Origin: Lentzea atacamensis | GTDB taxonomy: Bacteria > Actinomycetota > Actinomycetes > Mycobacteriales > Pseudonocardiaceae | Reading direction: 5' to 3' | Assembly (NCBI RefSeq): GCF_003269295.1 | Contig: NZ_QLTT01000003.1 | Span: 744,001-808,000 of the forward strand | DNA: 64,000 nucleotides | Part shown: positions 1-9,600 of the stretch, in pieces | Position numbering within the stretch: position 1 is the first letter of the stretch | How the letters are laid out: each line of letters starts with the position of its first letter | The notes under the pieces: generated by a model | The model's database searches: none | The model's input: the letters and a program-made list of their open reading frames with translations, nothing else | Told to the model about the DNA's origin: nothing | Made by a program: the position numbers and the translations under genes

Positions 1-420
1 ACGACGACGTCGGACTGGGCGTACTCGCCCGGTGTCGTACTGGTGCCGCGGCCGTTGCGCACGACCGTGAAGGACGAGTACACCTCGTGCACCGGCGTCG
101 CCGGGGCTGTCGCCGTCACCGGGAGCAGCGAGTTCACCGTCGACCGCAGCGCCGGGTGCGTCGAACCGCTCGCCGCTGTGCCGGAGACCCGCGTCATCAC
201 CTGGGCGGACGGCACCACCAGCACGTTCTCCTACACCGTCACCGTGACCTCCGTGCCGGGCGCCGACGTGATCACCAAGATCGGCACCATCACCGGCGGC
301 GTGTTCGCCGGGAGGTCCGCCCAGGCCGTGCAGGCGGCTCCGGCGACGGATCTGCTGCGGTGCCTGACGGAAGAAGGAATCACGCACCAGTCCTCAGCCG
401 GCACATTCACCGTCCTTTGA
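1..420 (+). CDS. small secreted protein of unknown function, C-terminal part
   Basis: The frame is open from the first base of the window, so the true start and any signal peptide lie upstream. About 139 residues remain. They are rich in Thr, Val and Gly, with alternating beta-strand-like stretches and two cysteines in the middle plus one near the C-terminus. The second half (strand ITWADGTTSTFSYTVTV, then a G-x-F/L-AG segment and a Cys near the end) aligns by eye with the complete secreted protein at 24315-24830, so both appear to belong to one family of short exported actinobacterial proteins. The function is unknown. The stop lies 5 bp before the next start. The GTG at 43 is an internal codon rather than a convincing start because the homology continues upstream of it. 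Confidence 0.7.
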   Translation, partial: TTTSDWAYSPGVVLVPRPLRTTVKDEYTSCTGVAGAVAVTGSSEFTVDRSAGCVEPLAAVPETRVITWADGTTSTFSYTVTVTSVPGADVITKIGTITGGVFAGRSAQAVQAAPATDLLRCLTEEGITHQSSAGTFTVL

Positions 421-425
421 CCGCA

Positions 426-1691
426 ATGCTGGCCATGAGCGGTGTGCCGCTCGACGAGGGCGCGAGGCTGTTGCGCCGGCATGCTCCTGAGCTGACGTGG
501 CAGGACAGGTCGCCTTTCCTCGGCGCCGTTGCCGCGCCGGCGATCCCGTGGTTGCGCTTCGCCCACCGCGATCACCGGCGCGAGGAAGCCGTTGCCCTTC
601 CGGCGAATCCTCCCCCACCGCGTGGCCTGGCGGTGAGCTTCGCACCCGAGGACGGCATCGGAGCGCACGCCTGGGCGGCCTCCTCGGGTCTGCGGTTGCT
701 CGCCGCGGAGGCCGCTGCGGTGGCCACCGCGGCAGACAAGATCACTTCACTGGAGCTGTTCGCGCGAGCCGGGGCCGACACGCCCCGGACCTGGGTGGTG
801 GAGAAGGAACTGCCCGCCGCCGCAACGGTTCCACTGGTCGTCCAGCGGCGGCAGAACAACCTCACCGGCAAGGGCACTCGCCTGGTCACGTCGCCGGAAC
901 AGCTGGACGAGGTGCTGTGCGAGTGGAGCGGTGAGGCGTTGCGGGTCTCGTCCCATGTGGACGGTGTGCCGGTCACCGTGAGCGGCTGCGTGACGCGGCA
1001 GGGCACGGTGGTGTCGGCGTTGTCCCATCAGCTGGTCGGGATTCCCGCGCTCACACCGTACTGGGGTGCGCACTGCGGCAACCAGCTCATCGCCGAGCAC
1101 GATCTGCCCGCCGGGGCGGCGTCCCGGTGCCGCGAGGTGTGTGCCGCGGTGGGAGACCAGCTGGCTCGGCTGGGTTTCCTGGGTGCCTTCGGGCTCGACC
1201 TGCTGGTCACTCCCGACGCGGCCGTGTTGGCGATCGAGATCAACCCGCGGTTCCAGACCGTGGTGTCGCTGGTGCAGGCCCAGGAACGCGCCGCGGGCCT
1301 CCTGCCCACGCTCGGTACACACGTGCTCGCCTCGTTGCTGCCTTCTGTGGCCGTCGAGGAAGTCCGCACGGCCTGTCTGAAGCTGAGCCAGCTCGTCGTG
1401 ACCGCCGATCGCACCGGTGTGGTGAGGGACGGCATCACCTCGGGCGTGCATCGGCTGGCGAACGGCAGGCCGCGGCGCTGCGGAGACGGCGATCTCGTGG
1501 CGTTGCGGCCCGGTGAGGCGTTGTTGTGGGCGCACGCCCATCCCGGCGATCCCGTGCGGCCGGGGGAGGAGCTCGTGCTGCTGCAACTGCCTGGTCACGC
1601 CGCGTCCGTGCGAGCGAACCCAGAACTCACCGCAGAGGCGCGCACGTGGATCCGGGCCGTGCGGCGCGCTCTGGTGATCGACGATGTCTGA
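426..1691 (+). CDS. ATP-grasp domain protein
   Basis: A 421-residue protein with an ATP-grasp fold. The C-terminal half carries a metal/ATP-binding pattern (FLGAFGLDLLV, then AIEINPRFQT, where Glu and Asn would bind Mg-ATP). The middle has a lysine- and Gly-rich segment (NNLTGKGTRLV) typical of the nucleotide-gripping loop. Such enzymes join a carboxylate to an amine or thiol through an acyl-phosphate. The last ~80 residues form a tail resembling the biotin-carboxylase-like C-domain seen in amino-acid ligases. The frame is open much further upstream, but that part overlaps the previous gene, so ATG 426 (or 435) is preferred. It overlaps the PLP decarboxylase by 8 bp, implying co-translation and a joint pathway. 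The substrate is unknown. Confidence 0.8.
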   Translation: MLAMSGVPLDEGARLLRRHAPELTWQDRSPFLGAVAAPAIPWLRFAHRDHRREEAVALPANPPPPRGLAVSFAPEDGIGAHAWAASSGLRLLAAEAAAVATAADKITSLELFARAGADTPRTWVVEKELPAAATVPLVVQRRQNNLTGKGTRLVTSPEQLDEVLCEWSGEALRVSSHVDGVPVTVSGCVTRQGTVVSALSHQLVGIPALTPYWGAHCGNQLIAEHDLPAGAASRCREVCAAVGDQLARLGFLGAFGLDLLVTPDAAVLAIEINPRFQTVVSLVQAQERAAGLLPTLGTHVLASLLPSVAVEEVRTACLKLSQLVVTADRTGVVRDGITSGVHRLANGRPRRCGDGDLVALRPGEALLWAHAHPGDPVRPGEELVLLQLPGHAASVRANPELTAEARTWIRAVRRALVIDDV

Positions 1692-3126
1692 CCGGGCGGG
1701 ATGGATCGACCTGCCGCCGGACCGCATGCGCGAGCTCGGTCACCAGGTGATCGACCTCGTCGTCGACCACCTCACGGGGCTGCGCGGGCAGCCGGTGCGG
1801 ACCCTCGCGTCGGCGGACGAGCTGCGGCACGTGCTCGACGATCCCGTGCCGGAACAGCCGGGCGATCCCGGTGCTCTGGTGGAGTTCCTCACCCGCGAGG
1901 TCCTGCCGAGGTCGCTGCGGCTCGGCCACCCCGGCTGCCTGGCGTTCATCCCCAGCGCCAACAACTTCCTCGGCGTTCTCGGCGACCTGCTGGCCTCTGG
2001 CTTCAACGTCTCGCCCGGCGCGTGGCCCGTCGGCGCGGGCCCCGCCGCCGTGGAACTGGTCACGGCACGCTGGCTCGCCACCCTGCTCGGCCTGCCGCAG
2101 GACGCGGGAGGCCTGTTCACCCCTGGCGGCACGCTGGCCAACCTGACCGCGCTCGCCGCCGCCCGCGACGACCGCCTCGGCTCGGACGCGACCGGCGGAG
2201 TGCTCTACTGCTCGGACCAGACGCATCCCGCGGTGCTGCGCGCGTGCCACGTTCTGGGGCTGCGACAGGAGCAGGTGCGGATGCTGCCCGCGATGAGCCC
2301 GGACGTCGTGCGACAGGAGGTCCGCGCCGACCGCCGCGCCGGCCTTCGCCCGTTCCTCGTGCTGGCGAACGCGGGAACGACGGGAACCGGCGCGATCGAC
2401 CCGTTGCCCGCGCTGGCGGCCCTGTGCCGCGAGGAACAGCTGTGGCTGCACGTGGACGGAGCGCACGGTGCCGCCGCGGCACTCACCGAACGCGGCCGGA
2501 AGGTGCTGCGCGGGCTGGACGAAGCCGACTCGATCGTGATCGACCCGCACAAGTGGCTGTTCCAGCCGTATGAGATCGGCTGTGTGCTGGTGCGCGATCC
2601 CGGTGTGCTGCATCGTGCGTTCACCATCGACAGGTTCCGCGCACATGCGGGCTATCTGGCCATCTCCCGTCCCGCCGAGACGGAAACGAACCTGTCCGAC
2701 CACGGCGTGCAGTTCACGACCGAGGCCCGTGCGCTGAAACTGTGGTTGTCCCTCAAGGGTTTCGGCGTGGCGGCGTTCCGCGCGGCGATCGACCGCGGAC
2801 TCGACCACGCGGAGCACGTCGCCGCGCAGATCGCGGACATCCCGGAGCTCGACCTCGTCGCAGGGCCGAGCCTCGGCATCGTGTGCCTGCGCTACCGGCA
2901 GGGCACCGACGACGTGCAGGCCGCAATCTGCCGTGAGATCAACGAAAGCGGCGACACACTCATCGCGACGACCACTGTGGACGGCGCGCTGGCGTTGCGG
3001 CTGTGCACGATCAACCCGCGCCTCACGCCGGCGGACCTGGACGGCGTGCTCGCCGCGATCGTGCACGCCGGGCGGTCGATCGGACGAGACTCCGCAGTGG
3101 ACTCTCGGCCCGTCACGCTTTCCTGA
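1684..3126 (+). CDS. PLP-dependent group II amino-acid decarboxylase (aromatic-L-amino-acid/glutamate decarboxylase family)
   Basis: A 480-residue fold-type I PLP enzyme of the DDC family, close to the usual 470-490 residues. The cofactor lysine sits in the diagnostic DPHKWLFQPYE motif around residue 287. Upstream are the expected HVDGAHGA segment, whose Asp would contact the pyridine nitrogen, and a FTPGGTLANLTAL phosphate-binding loop. Family members decarboxylate aromatic or acidic amino acids to amines. The overlap with the ATP-grasp gene suggests that the amine, or the amino acid before decarboxylation, is ligated to another carboxylate. No transporter or further pathway gene follows, because the next 600 bp are a relic. 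Substrate specificity cannot be read from the sequence. Confidence 0.88.
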   Translation: MSDRAGWIDLPPDRMRELGHQVIDLVVDHLTGLRGQPVRTLASADELRHVLDDPVPEQPGDPGALVEFLTREVLPRSLRLGHPGCLAFIPSANNFLGVLGDLLASGFNVSPGAWPVGAGPAAVELVTARWLATLLGLPQDAGGLFTPGGTLANLTALAAARDDRLGSDATGGVLYCSDQTHPAVLRACHVLGLRQEQVRMLPAMSPDVVRQEVRADRRAGLRPFLVLANAGTTGTGAIDPLPALAALCREEQLWLHVDGAHGAAAALTERGRKVLRGLDEADSIVIDPHKWLFQPYEIGCVLVRDPGVLHRAFTIDRFRAHAGYLAISRPAETETNLSDHGVQFTTEARALKLWLSLKGFGVAAFRAAIDRGLDHAEHVAAQIADIPELDLVAGPSLGIVCLRYRQGTDDVQAAICREINESGDTLIATTTVDGALALRLCTINPRLTPADLDGVLAAIVHAGRSIGRDSAVDSRPVTLS

Positions 3127-3129
3127 CCG

Positions 3130-3739
3130 GCTCTGCGGCGCGCACTGGCGCTGCTCGCCGAAGGCTCGGAGGTCGCCTGGACTGTCTGCCCCGACGCGGA
3201 CGGCGTGCTGATGCTCGAACAGGTCACAGGTGACTGGACCGGCGTGCTCCGGGCGCTCCAGGTGCCACCCAACGCGGGGTTGACCGGCAAGGTGTTCCAG
3301 ACCGGGCGCGCGGAGTGGGTCGACGACTACTTCGGCAGCCAGGAGATCACCCACGACTTCGATCGCCACATGGCCACCGAGAAGGTGTGGCGAGTGCTGG
3401 CGGGTCCCGCTGTTGCGCGACGGCAAACCGCACGGCGTCCTCGCCCTCGGCCCCCGGCAGGTCGGAACGTTCGGCGACCGCGAGATCGAACACGCCTCGG
3501 CGATCGCGGCCAGGGCCGCGCTGGCGGTGTCGGTCGCCGAACGCGCCCGCCTGAGCCGGGAGATCGCGGTCCACGAGGAACGCCGGCGGATGGCGGTGCG
3601 CCGGACCGTCCACACCGGACACGGCGTGCGGGTGGACGAGGTGGCGGTGGCTCCGCCTGGCACGTTGCCGCGCAGCTCCAGCGGCAAACTGCTGCGCGCG
3701 TGGTGCCGGGACGCCTACACGGCGGGTGCACCCGGCTGA
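3130..3739 (+). pseudogene. chimeric relic: GAF-domain sensor fragment joined to the C-terminus of an acyl-AMP ligase
   Basis: Immediately after the decarboxylase stop, a GAF domain can be read in frame (GLTGKVFQTGRAEWVDDYF around 3280). It continues in the +1 frame from about 3405 (LRDGKPHGVLALGPRQVGTF), so one indel lies near 3400. The typical GAF exit helix follows (ARLSREIAVHEERRRM). The text then switches without a break to the C-terminal signature of acyl-CoA synthetases/fatty acyl-AMP ligases (VAPPGTLPRSSSGKLLRAWC, where the Lys is the catalytic A10-type lysine) and ends at 3739. Neither half has its start or its other domains. This is best read as two gene remnants fused by deletion, not a functional protein. 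Confidence 0.7.
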
Positions 3740-3765
3740 AGATCGCGTCCTGTCGATCACGAGAC

Positions 3766-4416
3766 TCAGGCCACGAGGCCGTGACGGAAGGCGTAGACGA
3801 CGGCCTGCACGCGATCACGCAGGTCGAGCTTGGTGAGAATGCGCGAGACATAGGTCTTGACGGTCTCGTGGCTGATCACCAGTGCCGCGGCGATCTCGCC
3901 GTTCGACAGGCCTTCCGCGATGAGGCGCAACACCTCCAGTTCCCGCGCGGTCAACGGAACGTCGTCCGGGCCACCCCCGGCGGGCCGGATGCGTTCGGCG
4001 TACCGGCCGACCAGCTGCCGGGTCACCTCGGGCGCCAGCAACGCCGCGCCGGACGCGACCGTTCGGATGCCGTGCAGCAGCTGGGCGGGCGGAGCGTCCT
4101 TGAGCAGGAACCCGCTGGCGCCCGCTCGCAACGCCTCGTACACGTACTCGTCGAGGTTGAACGTCGTCACCACGAGCACCTTGGCCGGACGCGCCACACC
4201 GGCACCCGCCAGCAGGCGGGTCGCCTCGATGCCGTCCAGCACCGGCATGCGGACGTCCATCACCACCACGTCCGGGTTCAGCTGCCCGGCGAGGTCGACC
4301 GCGGCACGTCCGTCGCCGCATTCGCCGACCACCTCGAGGTCGGGCTGGGCGTCGATGATCGTCCCGAAACCCGTGCGGATCAACGCCTGGTCGTCGCAGA
4401 CCAGCACCCGGATCAC
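3766..4416 (-). CDS. NarL/FixJ-family response regulator (LuxR-type HTH)
   Basis: A 216-residue two-component regulator. The receiver domain (residues 1-120) has the acidic pair DD near residue 8, the phosphoacceptor Asp in PDVVVMDVRMP (about residue 54) and the conserved Lys in FLLKDAPP. A linker leads to a LuxR C-terminal HTH (LTARELEVLRLIAEGLSNGEIA) at about residues 150-210. The start is GTG at 4416, overlapping the kinase stop by 4 bp (GTGA), so it is translationally coupled to the sensor and almost certainly its partner. It is the last gene of a three-gene minus-strand operon led by a CPBP protease. Target genes cannot be deduced. Confidence 0.95.
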   Translation of the reverse strand: MIRVLVCDDQALIRTGFGTIIDAQPDLEVVGECGDGRAAVDLAGQLNPDVVVMDVRMPVLDGIEATRLLAGAGVARPAKVLVVTTFNLDEYVYEALRAGASGFLLKDAPPAQLLHGIRTVASGAALLAPEVTRQLVGRYAERIRPAGGGPDDVPLTARELEVLRLIAEGLSNGEIAAALVISHETVKTYVSRILTKLDLRDRVQAVVYAFRHGLVA

Positions 4417-5555
4417 GAGGGACTTCCCGCCGGGATGCGAGCGCGCACGACGAAGCCGTCGTCCCGCCTGCCCGCACTGAACTCGCCGCCGAGCGCGCTG
4501 ACCCGTTCGCGCAGACCGGCGAGACCCCGTCCGCTGCCACCGGGGGAGACGGACGAACCTGCGCCGTCGGTTCCCACTTCCACCACGATCTCGCTTTCGC
4601 CGTGCCGCACGTGCACCGTGGTGCGGCTGCCGTGCGCGTATTTGAGTGCGTTCGTCAACGCCTCCTGCACCACCCGGTATGCCACCACTCTCGCGCTGCC
4701 CGTCGGTGGCGCACCCTCCTCGGTGAACTCCACCGGCTGGCCGGCCTTCCTGGTCTGCTCCACCAGCGCGCTCAGCTCGCCGACGGACGGCGTGCGCGGA
4801 TCGGCGTCGTGGTCCGGGTTCAGCAGGTCCAGCAGCTGCCGCAGGTCCGCGATGGACCTGCGGCCGGTGTCGGTGATCGCGGTCAGCGTCTGGTCCAGGC
4901 GCTCGGGAGCCGCGGTCAGATACCGCGCCGCCTCGGCCTGCACCACCATCGCCGTCACGTGGTGGGTCACGACGTCGTGCAACTCCCGGGCGATGCGGGT
5001 CCGTTCCGCCTGACGGGTCGCCTCGGCCACGTGGCGGCGGCGCTCCTCCTCCGCGGCCTTGTTGAGGCGCAGCCACGCCCCGATCGCCCACGCCGCGGCC
5101 AGCGCCAGGTAGAACGTGACGAACCCGGTCACGCCCTCGGCCGACCCCTGCCGATCGAGCGCGAAGGCGAGCGGCACGTACGCCGCGGAGGCCAGCACCG
5201 CGGTGGTGCGGCGGTGGTGGTTCAGGTGCAGGCCCGTGCTCAGCAGCGCGATGGGCAGTGCGGTGCCCGCGACCGCGTGGTAGCCGAGGAGCTGGTCGGC
5301 CGCGAACCCTGCGGACACCAGTGCGAGGCAGACGATCGGCCACCGCCTGCGCACCACCAGTGGCAGGCATTCCAGCGCGATCACGGCGATGGCGAGTGCG
5401 TCCAGCGGCCGGCCCGGCAGGTCGCCCAGCTGCGTTCCGCGGTTCTGCAGCGCCGGTGTCAGCGAGGCCAGCACGAGTGCGACCGCTGTCGGAGCGTCCC
5501 GGACCGTGACATCCCAGCGGCGCCACAGATCCGGGACTTGCCGGAGGCTGATCAC
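4413..5555 (-). CDS. sensor histidine kinase, HisKA_3 type (DesK/LiaS-like)
   Basis: A 380-residue membrane kinase. Several hydrophobic segments occupy roughly residues 20-160. A charged linker helix (LNKAAEEERRR) leads into the HisKA_3 dimerisation box, whose phosphoacceptor His lies in ERTIARELHDVV-like sequence (here RTRIARELHDVVTHH). The ATPase domain has an N-box (VVQEALTNALKYA) and a weak G-box (GGSGRGLAGLRERV). This architecture is typical of actinobacterial partners of NarL-type regulators. The GTG start at 5555 overlaps the protease stop by 4 bp, and the 3' end overlaps the regulator by 4 bp, so all three genes form one translationally coupled operon. The signal is unknown; cell-envelope or membrane stress is usual for the family. 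Confidence 0.93.
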   Translation of the reverse strand: MISLRQVPDLWRRWDVTVRDAPTAVALVLASLTPALQNRGTQLGDLPGRPLDALAIAVIALECLPLVVRRRWPIVCLALVSAGFAADQLLGYHAVAGTALPIALLSTGLHLNHHRRTTAVLASAAYVPLAFALDRQGSAEGVTGFVTFYLALAAAWAIGAWLRLNKAAEEERRRHVAEATRQAERTRIARELHDVVTHHVTAMVVQAEAARYLTAAPERLDQTLTAITDTGRRSIADLRQLLDLLNPDHDADPRTPSVGELSALVEQTRKAGQPVEFTEEGAPPTGSARVVAYRVVQEALTNALKYAHGSRTTVHVRHGESEIVVEVGTDGAGSSVSPGGSGRGLAGLRERVSALGGEFSAGRRDDGFVVRARIPAGSPS

Positions 5556-6373
5556 CCGGCGAGCGTAGCGGCAGGGCGGCGGCGCCGAGGCACGATGGTG
5601 CCCCTCCGCTTGGCCAGCCACAGGAACACGACCGTGACCACCACACCCGCCAGCACCGAGTACGCGCTCGCCTCCGGGCCGAACTCGCCGCCGCTGAGCA
5701 GCAGTGGACCGGACGTCACACCGTCCAGCAAGCCCTGCGGAGCGTCCTTTCCGGACACGCTCGCGCTGAAGATGCCGCCCTGGGCGAAGTTCCAGCCGAA
5801 GTGCACCCCGATGGGCACCCACAGGTTGCGCGTGGCGGCGTAAGCGGCGGCCAGCATGAAGCCCGCCTCGACCGCGATGGCGATCGAGGTCCACAGCGTG
5901 GCGTTCGGGTTGAACAGGTGCGCCGCACCGAACAACCAGCCCGTGAGCGCGAGTGAAACCCACGTGCCGAGGCGTTGTTCGACGATGCGGAACAGGATGC
6001 CGCGGAAGATCAGCTCCTCCACCACGACGGCCGCGGCCATGAAGCCGAACAACGCCGAAGCGCCCGCGAGCGAACCCGGGCCCCGTACCTCGTAGCCGCC
6101 GAGCAGAGCGATGTTCACGATGACCGCACCGAACATGCCGAGGCCGATCAGCAGTCCCCGCCCGAACGCGGCGCCCGCTCCCTCGACCGCCACCTCGACC
6201 GGCGTCCTGCGTTCGGTCCTCCGCACCACCCACGCGTACACGAACAGCGAAAACGCCGCCGTCGCCAGACCGAGCAACAGGGTGAGGGGCACGTTCCACC
6301 GCACCGCGCCGACGAGCGCGCTGCCGCCGAACGAGACCAGCCCCACCGCTACGAGCTGCCACAACAGTCGCAT
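5552..6373 (-). CDS. CPBP-family intramembrane metalloprotease
   Basis: A 273-residue polytopic protein with the three CPBP (Abi/CAAX-protease-like) motifs: VVEELIFRGILFRI (the Glu pair and Arg of motif 1, about residue 130), a motif-2 region AAHLFNPNA with the metal-ligand His, and GVHFGWNFAQGGIF with a further His and Asn. About eight hydrophobic segments. It is the first gene of the operon and has a ribosome site (AAGGACAGG) eight bases before the ATG. Family members cleave prenylated or membrane-bound substrates, or act in peptide self-immunity. Its fusion by GTGA overlap to a two-component pair suggests a proteolytic step in the same membrane-stress circuit; that link is inference. Confidence 0.9.
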   Translation of the reverse strand: MRLLWQLVAVGLVSFGGSALVGAVRWNVPLTLLLGLATAAFSLFVYAWVVRRTERRTPVEVAVEGAGAAFGRGLLIGLGMFGAVIVNIALLGGYEVRGPGSLAGASALFGFMAAAVVVEELIFRGILFRIVEQRLGTWVSLALTGWLFGAAHLFNPNATLWTSIAIAVEAGFMLAAAYAATRNLWVPIGVHFGWNFAQGGIFSASVSGKDAPQGLLDGVTSGPLLLSGGEFGPEASAYSVLAGVVVTVVFLWLAKRRGTIVPRRRRPAATLAG

Positions 6374-6471
6374 GACCTGTCCTTCGTGAGATGTCCGTTG
6401 CTGTTGCCGGGAACGCTATGGATTCAGCGGTCCGGAATCGTCACCGCGCGGTGGACATCTGCGGGTAGCTC

Positions 6472-6690
6472 TCACGGGGGACGAACAGCGGTTCCGGTCT
6501 CCGCGCGGATGCGCGCCTCAGTGTCCGAAGTGGACAGTGACCGGCGGATGATCCGCGCGTCATCGGCGCCGGAGACGAGCTCGTGCTCGCTCACGAACGC
6601 GAGCGCCTGCACCGGCCCGGTGTGCATTCGGTGGAGATCAGCAGGCCGCCGTCGGGGACGAACTCGACGGCGCCCGCGATCCACGGACCT
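6472..6690 (-). pseudogene. WD40-repeat protein fragment, frameshifted
   Basis: Two consecutive WD40-like blades can be read on the minus strand but in different frames. In one, a blade end with the pattern FVPDGGLLIST (about 6640-6670). In the other, HTGPVQALAFVSEHELVSGADD (about 6530-6605), running to a stop at 6472. The joint requires one frameshift. Nothing upstream supplies the rest of a propeller; the next gene's stop is at 6700. This looks like the 3' remnant of a larger WD40 or kinase-WD40 gene. Confidence is moderate because only two blades are visible. Confidence 0.5.
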
Positions 6691-6699
6691 CCGGAGAAC

Positions 6700-9600
6700 T
6701 CAGCAGCCTCGGTCCAGCAGCCGGCGGACCAGGTCCAGCAGGTCGGCCTCCGCGTACGGCTTGGCGAGCAGGACAGCCGCGTCGTCCAGTTTTTCCTCGG
6801 TCGTGTAGCCGGACACGTACAGCACAGGCAGACCGGGCCGGATCCGCTGCACCGTGGCCGCGAGCTCGGGTCCGCCCATCTTCGGCATCACGACATCGGT
6901 CACGATGAGGTCGATGTCGTCGTGGGTGTCGACGTGCTTCAGCGCCTGCAGCCCGTCGCGCGCCTCGATCACCGCGTACCCGGACCGTTCCAGCAGGCGG
7001 CGCGTCACGGCGCGAACCTGGCTGTCGTCCTCCACCAGCAGGATGGTTTCCGAGCCAGAGTGAGGTGATTTCCGGGGCGTGGCGCGGGGGAGCGGTGCGG
7101 TGGACGTCTGCGCTCGGGGCAGGTACACGGAGACCGTCGTGCCCGCGCCGGGCGAGCTCGTCAGGTGGATCTGGCCGCCGCTCTGCTGCACGATGCCGAA
7201 CACCGTGGCCAGGCCGAGGCCGGTGCCCTTGCCCGCGGGTTTGGTGGTGAAGTACGGCTCGAAGATCTGAGCCTGGACCGACTCGTCCATGCCGGTGCCG
7301 GTATCGCTCACGACGAGCGCGACGTAGTGGCCGGGGCGCACGCCGACGATGCGGCCCGCGTGGCAGGCGTCGAGGAACACGTCGTCCGTCCCGACGTGGA
7401 GCACGCCGCCGTCCGGCATCGCGTCACGGGCGTTCGCGGCCAGGTTGAACAGGATCTGCTCGAGCTGTCCGGCGTCCGCCCAGACGTGCGACACGTGTTC
7501 GGGCAGGTCCAGAGTCAGCTCCACGTCCTCACCGATCAGGGTGGTCAGCATGGCCCGCACCTTCGTGATCGCCGCGTTGAGGTCCACCCGCTCGGGGTTC
7601 AGGACCTGCTGGCGCGTGAACGCGAGCAGCTGGTGGGTCAGGTTCGCCGCGCGCTCACCGGCGTGCCGGATGTCCTCGATCTCCGGCCGCCGTGGATCAT
7701 CCGGAGAACTGCGCCGCAGGAACGCCTCGCTGTTGCCGTTGATGACGGTCAGGATGTTGTTGAAGTCGTGGGCGATGCCACCGGTGAGGCGGCCGATCGC
7801 CTCCATCTTCTGCGCGTGCCGCAGCCTGGTCTCCAGCCGCTCGCGTTCGGCGATCTCGTCGACCAGTGCCGCGGTGCGCTCCCGCACCCTGTCCTCCAGC
7901 TCGGCGTGGGCCAGCTCCAGCGATCGCCGGGCCTGTTCGGCTTCGGCGAGGGCCTGCCGTTCCCGCTCGAGCATCCTGATGCCGCGCAACGCGCCGGCGA
8001 GCTGCTGCTGGATCGCTTCGTAGACCCAGCCCGGCATCGGGCCCACCTCGAACAGCACGAACCCCAGCTGCTCCTCGAGTCCGAAGAGCGCGGCGGCCAC
8101 GAAGCTGCCCGGCTCCGGCCGGTCGATCCGGTGGGGCGTGAGCCGCGTGGACCGGAACGACAGCGCCGTGCGGTCCTGCCGCAGTTCACCGTTCTCGTAC
8201 GACATCAGCGGGCGCGACCACTCACGGGTCGACTCGTACGTCATCACGTGGCAGCCGGGGATGCCCAGCCTGGGGAGTTCGGCCACCAGTGCGCCGGTGA
8301 GCTCGGCGACGTCCCGCGAGACGATCAGCCGCTGGCCGGCCTCGCGCACGGTTTGGTCCTGCCGTTCGTGCAGGAGGTGCTCGAACGTCCGTTCCCGCTC
8401 GACCACGTCGGACACCATCAGCTGCACCCGCAGCCACAGGTCCTCGATCGCGCCCGCGTCCGTGCCGCGCTCGAGTGCGAACCGGCGCAGGTAGAACAAC
8501 GGCGCCCACCACGACTGGGCCGCGCATCCGGCGCGTGCGCTGTCGCGGAGATGCTCCGCGAACAACTCGAGGAAGTCCCCGCCGCTGCCTCCTGGCCGGC
8601 CGGCGTCGAGGAACAGGCCGGTCAGGCGTTCGGCCCAGCCGTCCGGTAGCACGGCCGACTTCGGACCGAGTCCCTGCCGCAGGTTCGCGGCGACGGCCTC
8701 CGCGGTGTCGTGCTCCGGCACGTCGAGATTCCCGTGCGCGGGGGCCGAGCCGCCGTTTCCGGAGGGAATGCAGCCGCAGGAGCGACGGACGACGAGCTCG
8801 GTGGGAATGATCTCCAGAGCGGGCACCGGCTCACCGCGGACCAACGCGCTCGCGAGGTCGGCGGCCCGGCGTCCCATCTCGTAGAACGGGGCGCGCACCG
8901 TCGTCAGAGCCGGCGTTCCCGCGTCGATGTTGACGCGGCGGTGCACGCCTCCCGAGGACTGCCGTGCGGAAGCCTGGTAGCCGAGATCGTTCGAGCGGAT
9001 GCACGTGTGGTTGTCGTACCCGACGACGGCAACGTCTTCCGGCGTGCCCAGCCCCGCCTCCTGCACGGCGGTCACGACCCCCAGCGCGAACTCGTCGTTG
9101 GCGGCGGCGAAGGCGTCCGGCGGTGCCGCGGCCCCGTCGAGGATCTTGGCGACCGCGTCCGCCGCGGCGGCGGGATCCCAGGACGGTGCCGGCGTGGTCA
9201 CCAGCTCCGGCTCGACCTGCAGGCCGTGGCGTGTGAGCGCGTCCACGTAGCCCTGGTAGCGGTCCTGGGCGCCGGCGTGTGCCAGCGGGCCGCGGACGAA
9301 GCCGATCCGCTGATGGCCGTGCACCTCGATCAGGTGGCTGACCGCCTGGTCCATGCCGCGACGGTTGTCCATCAGCACCGTCGGCCAGTCCGCCAGGTGT
9401 GCCTCGACGCTGACGATGGGGATCGGCGCGTAGCGGCCGGCGAACTCGCGCATCGCCTCCTCGCTGATCTGCTGGCTGATTCGCGTCGTCCAGATGACGA
9501 GAGCGTCGATCCGGTCGGGCGCGATCAGGTCGTAGACCGCGTTCGCCTGCCGTTTGTGGTGGTCCGGGTGGGCCAGCTCGGTGCCCGTGAAGCAGATGAG

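Noticed and set aside
1627..3687. Long minus-strand open frame opposite the decarboxylase and relic
   Set aside because: Antisense shadow of GC-rich third codon positions; Arg/Ala/His/Gln-rich with no family motif.
3205..5013. 602-codon plus-strand frame running from the GAF relic through the kinase genes
   Set aside because: After the GAF part it is antisense to the histidine kinase and response regulator.
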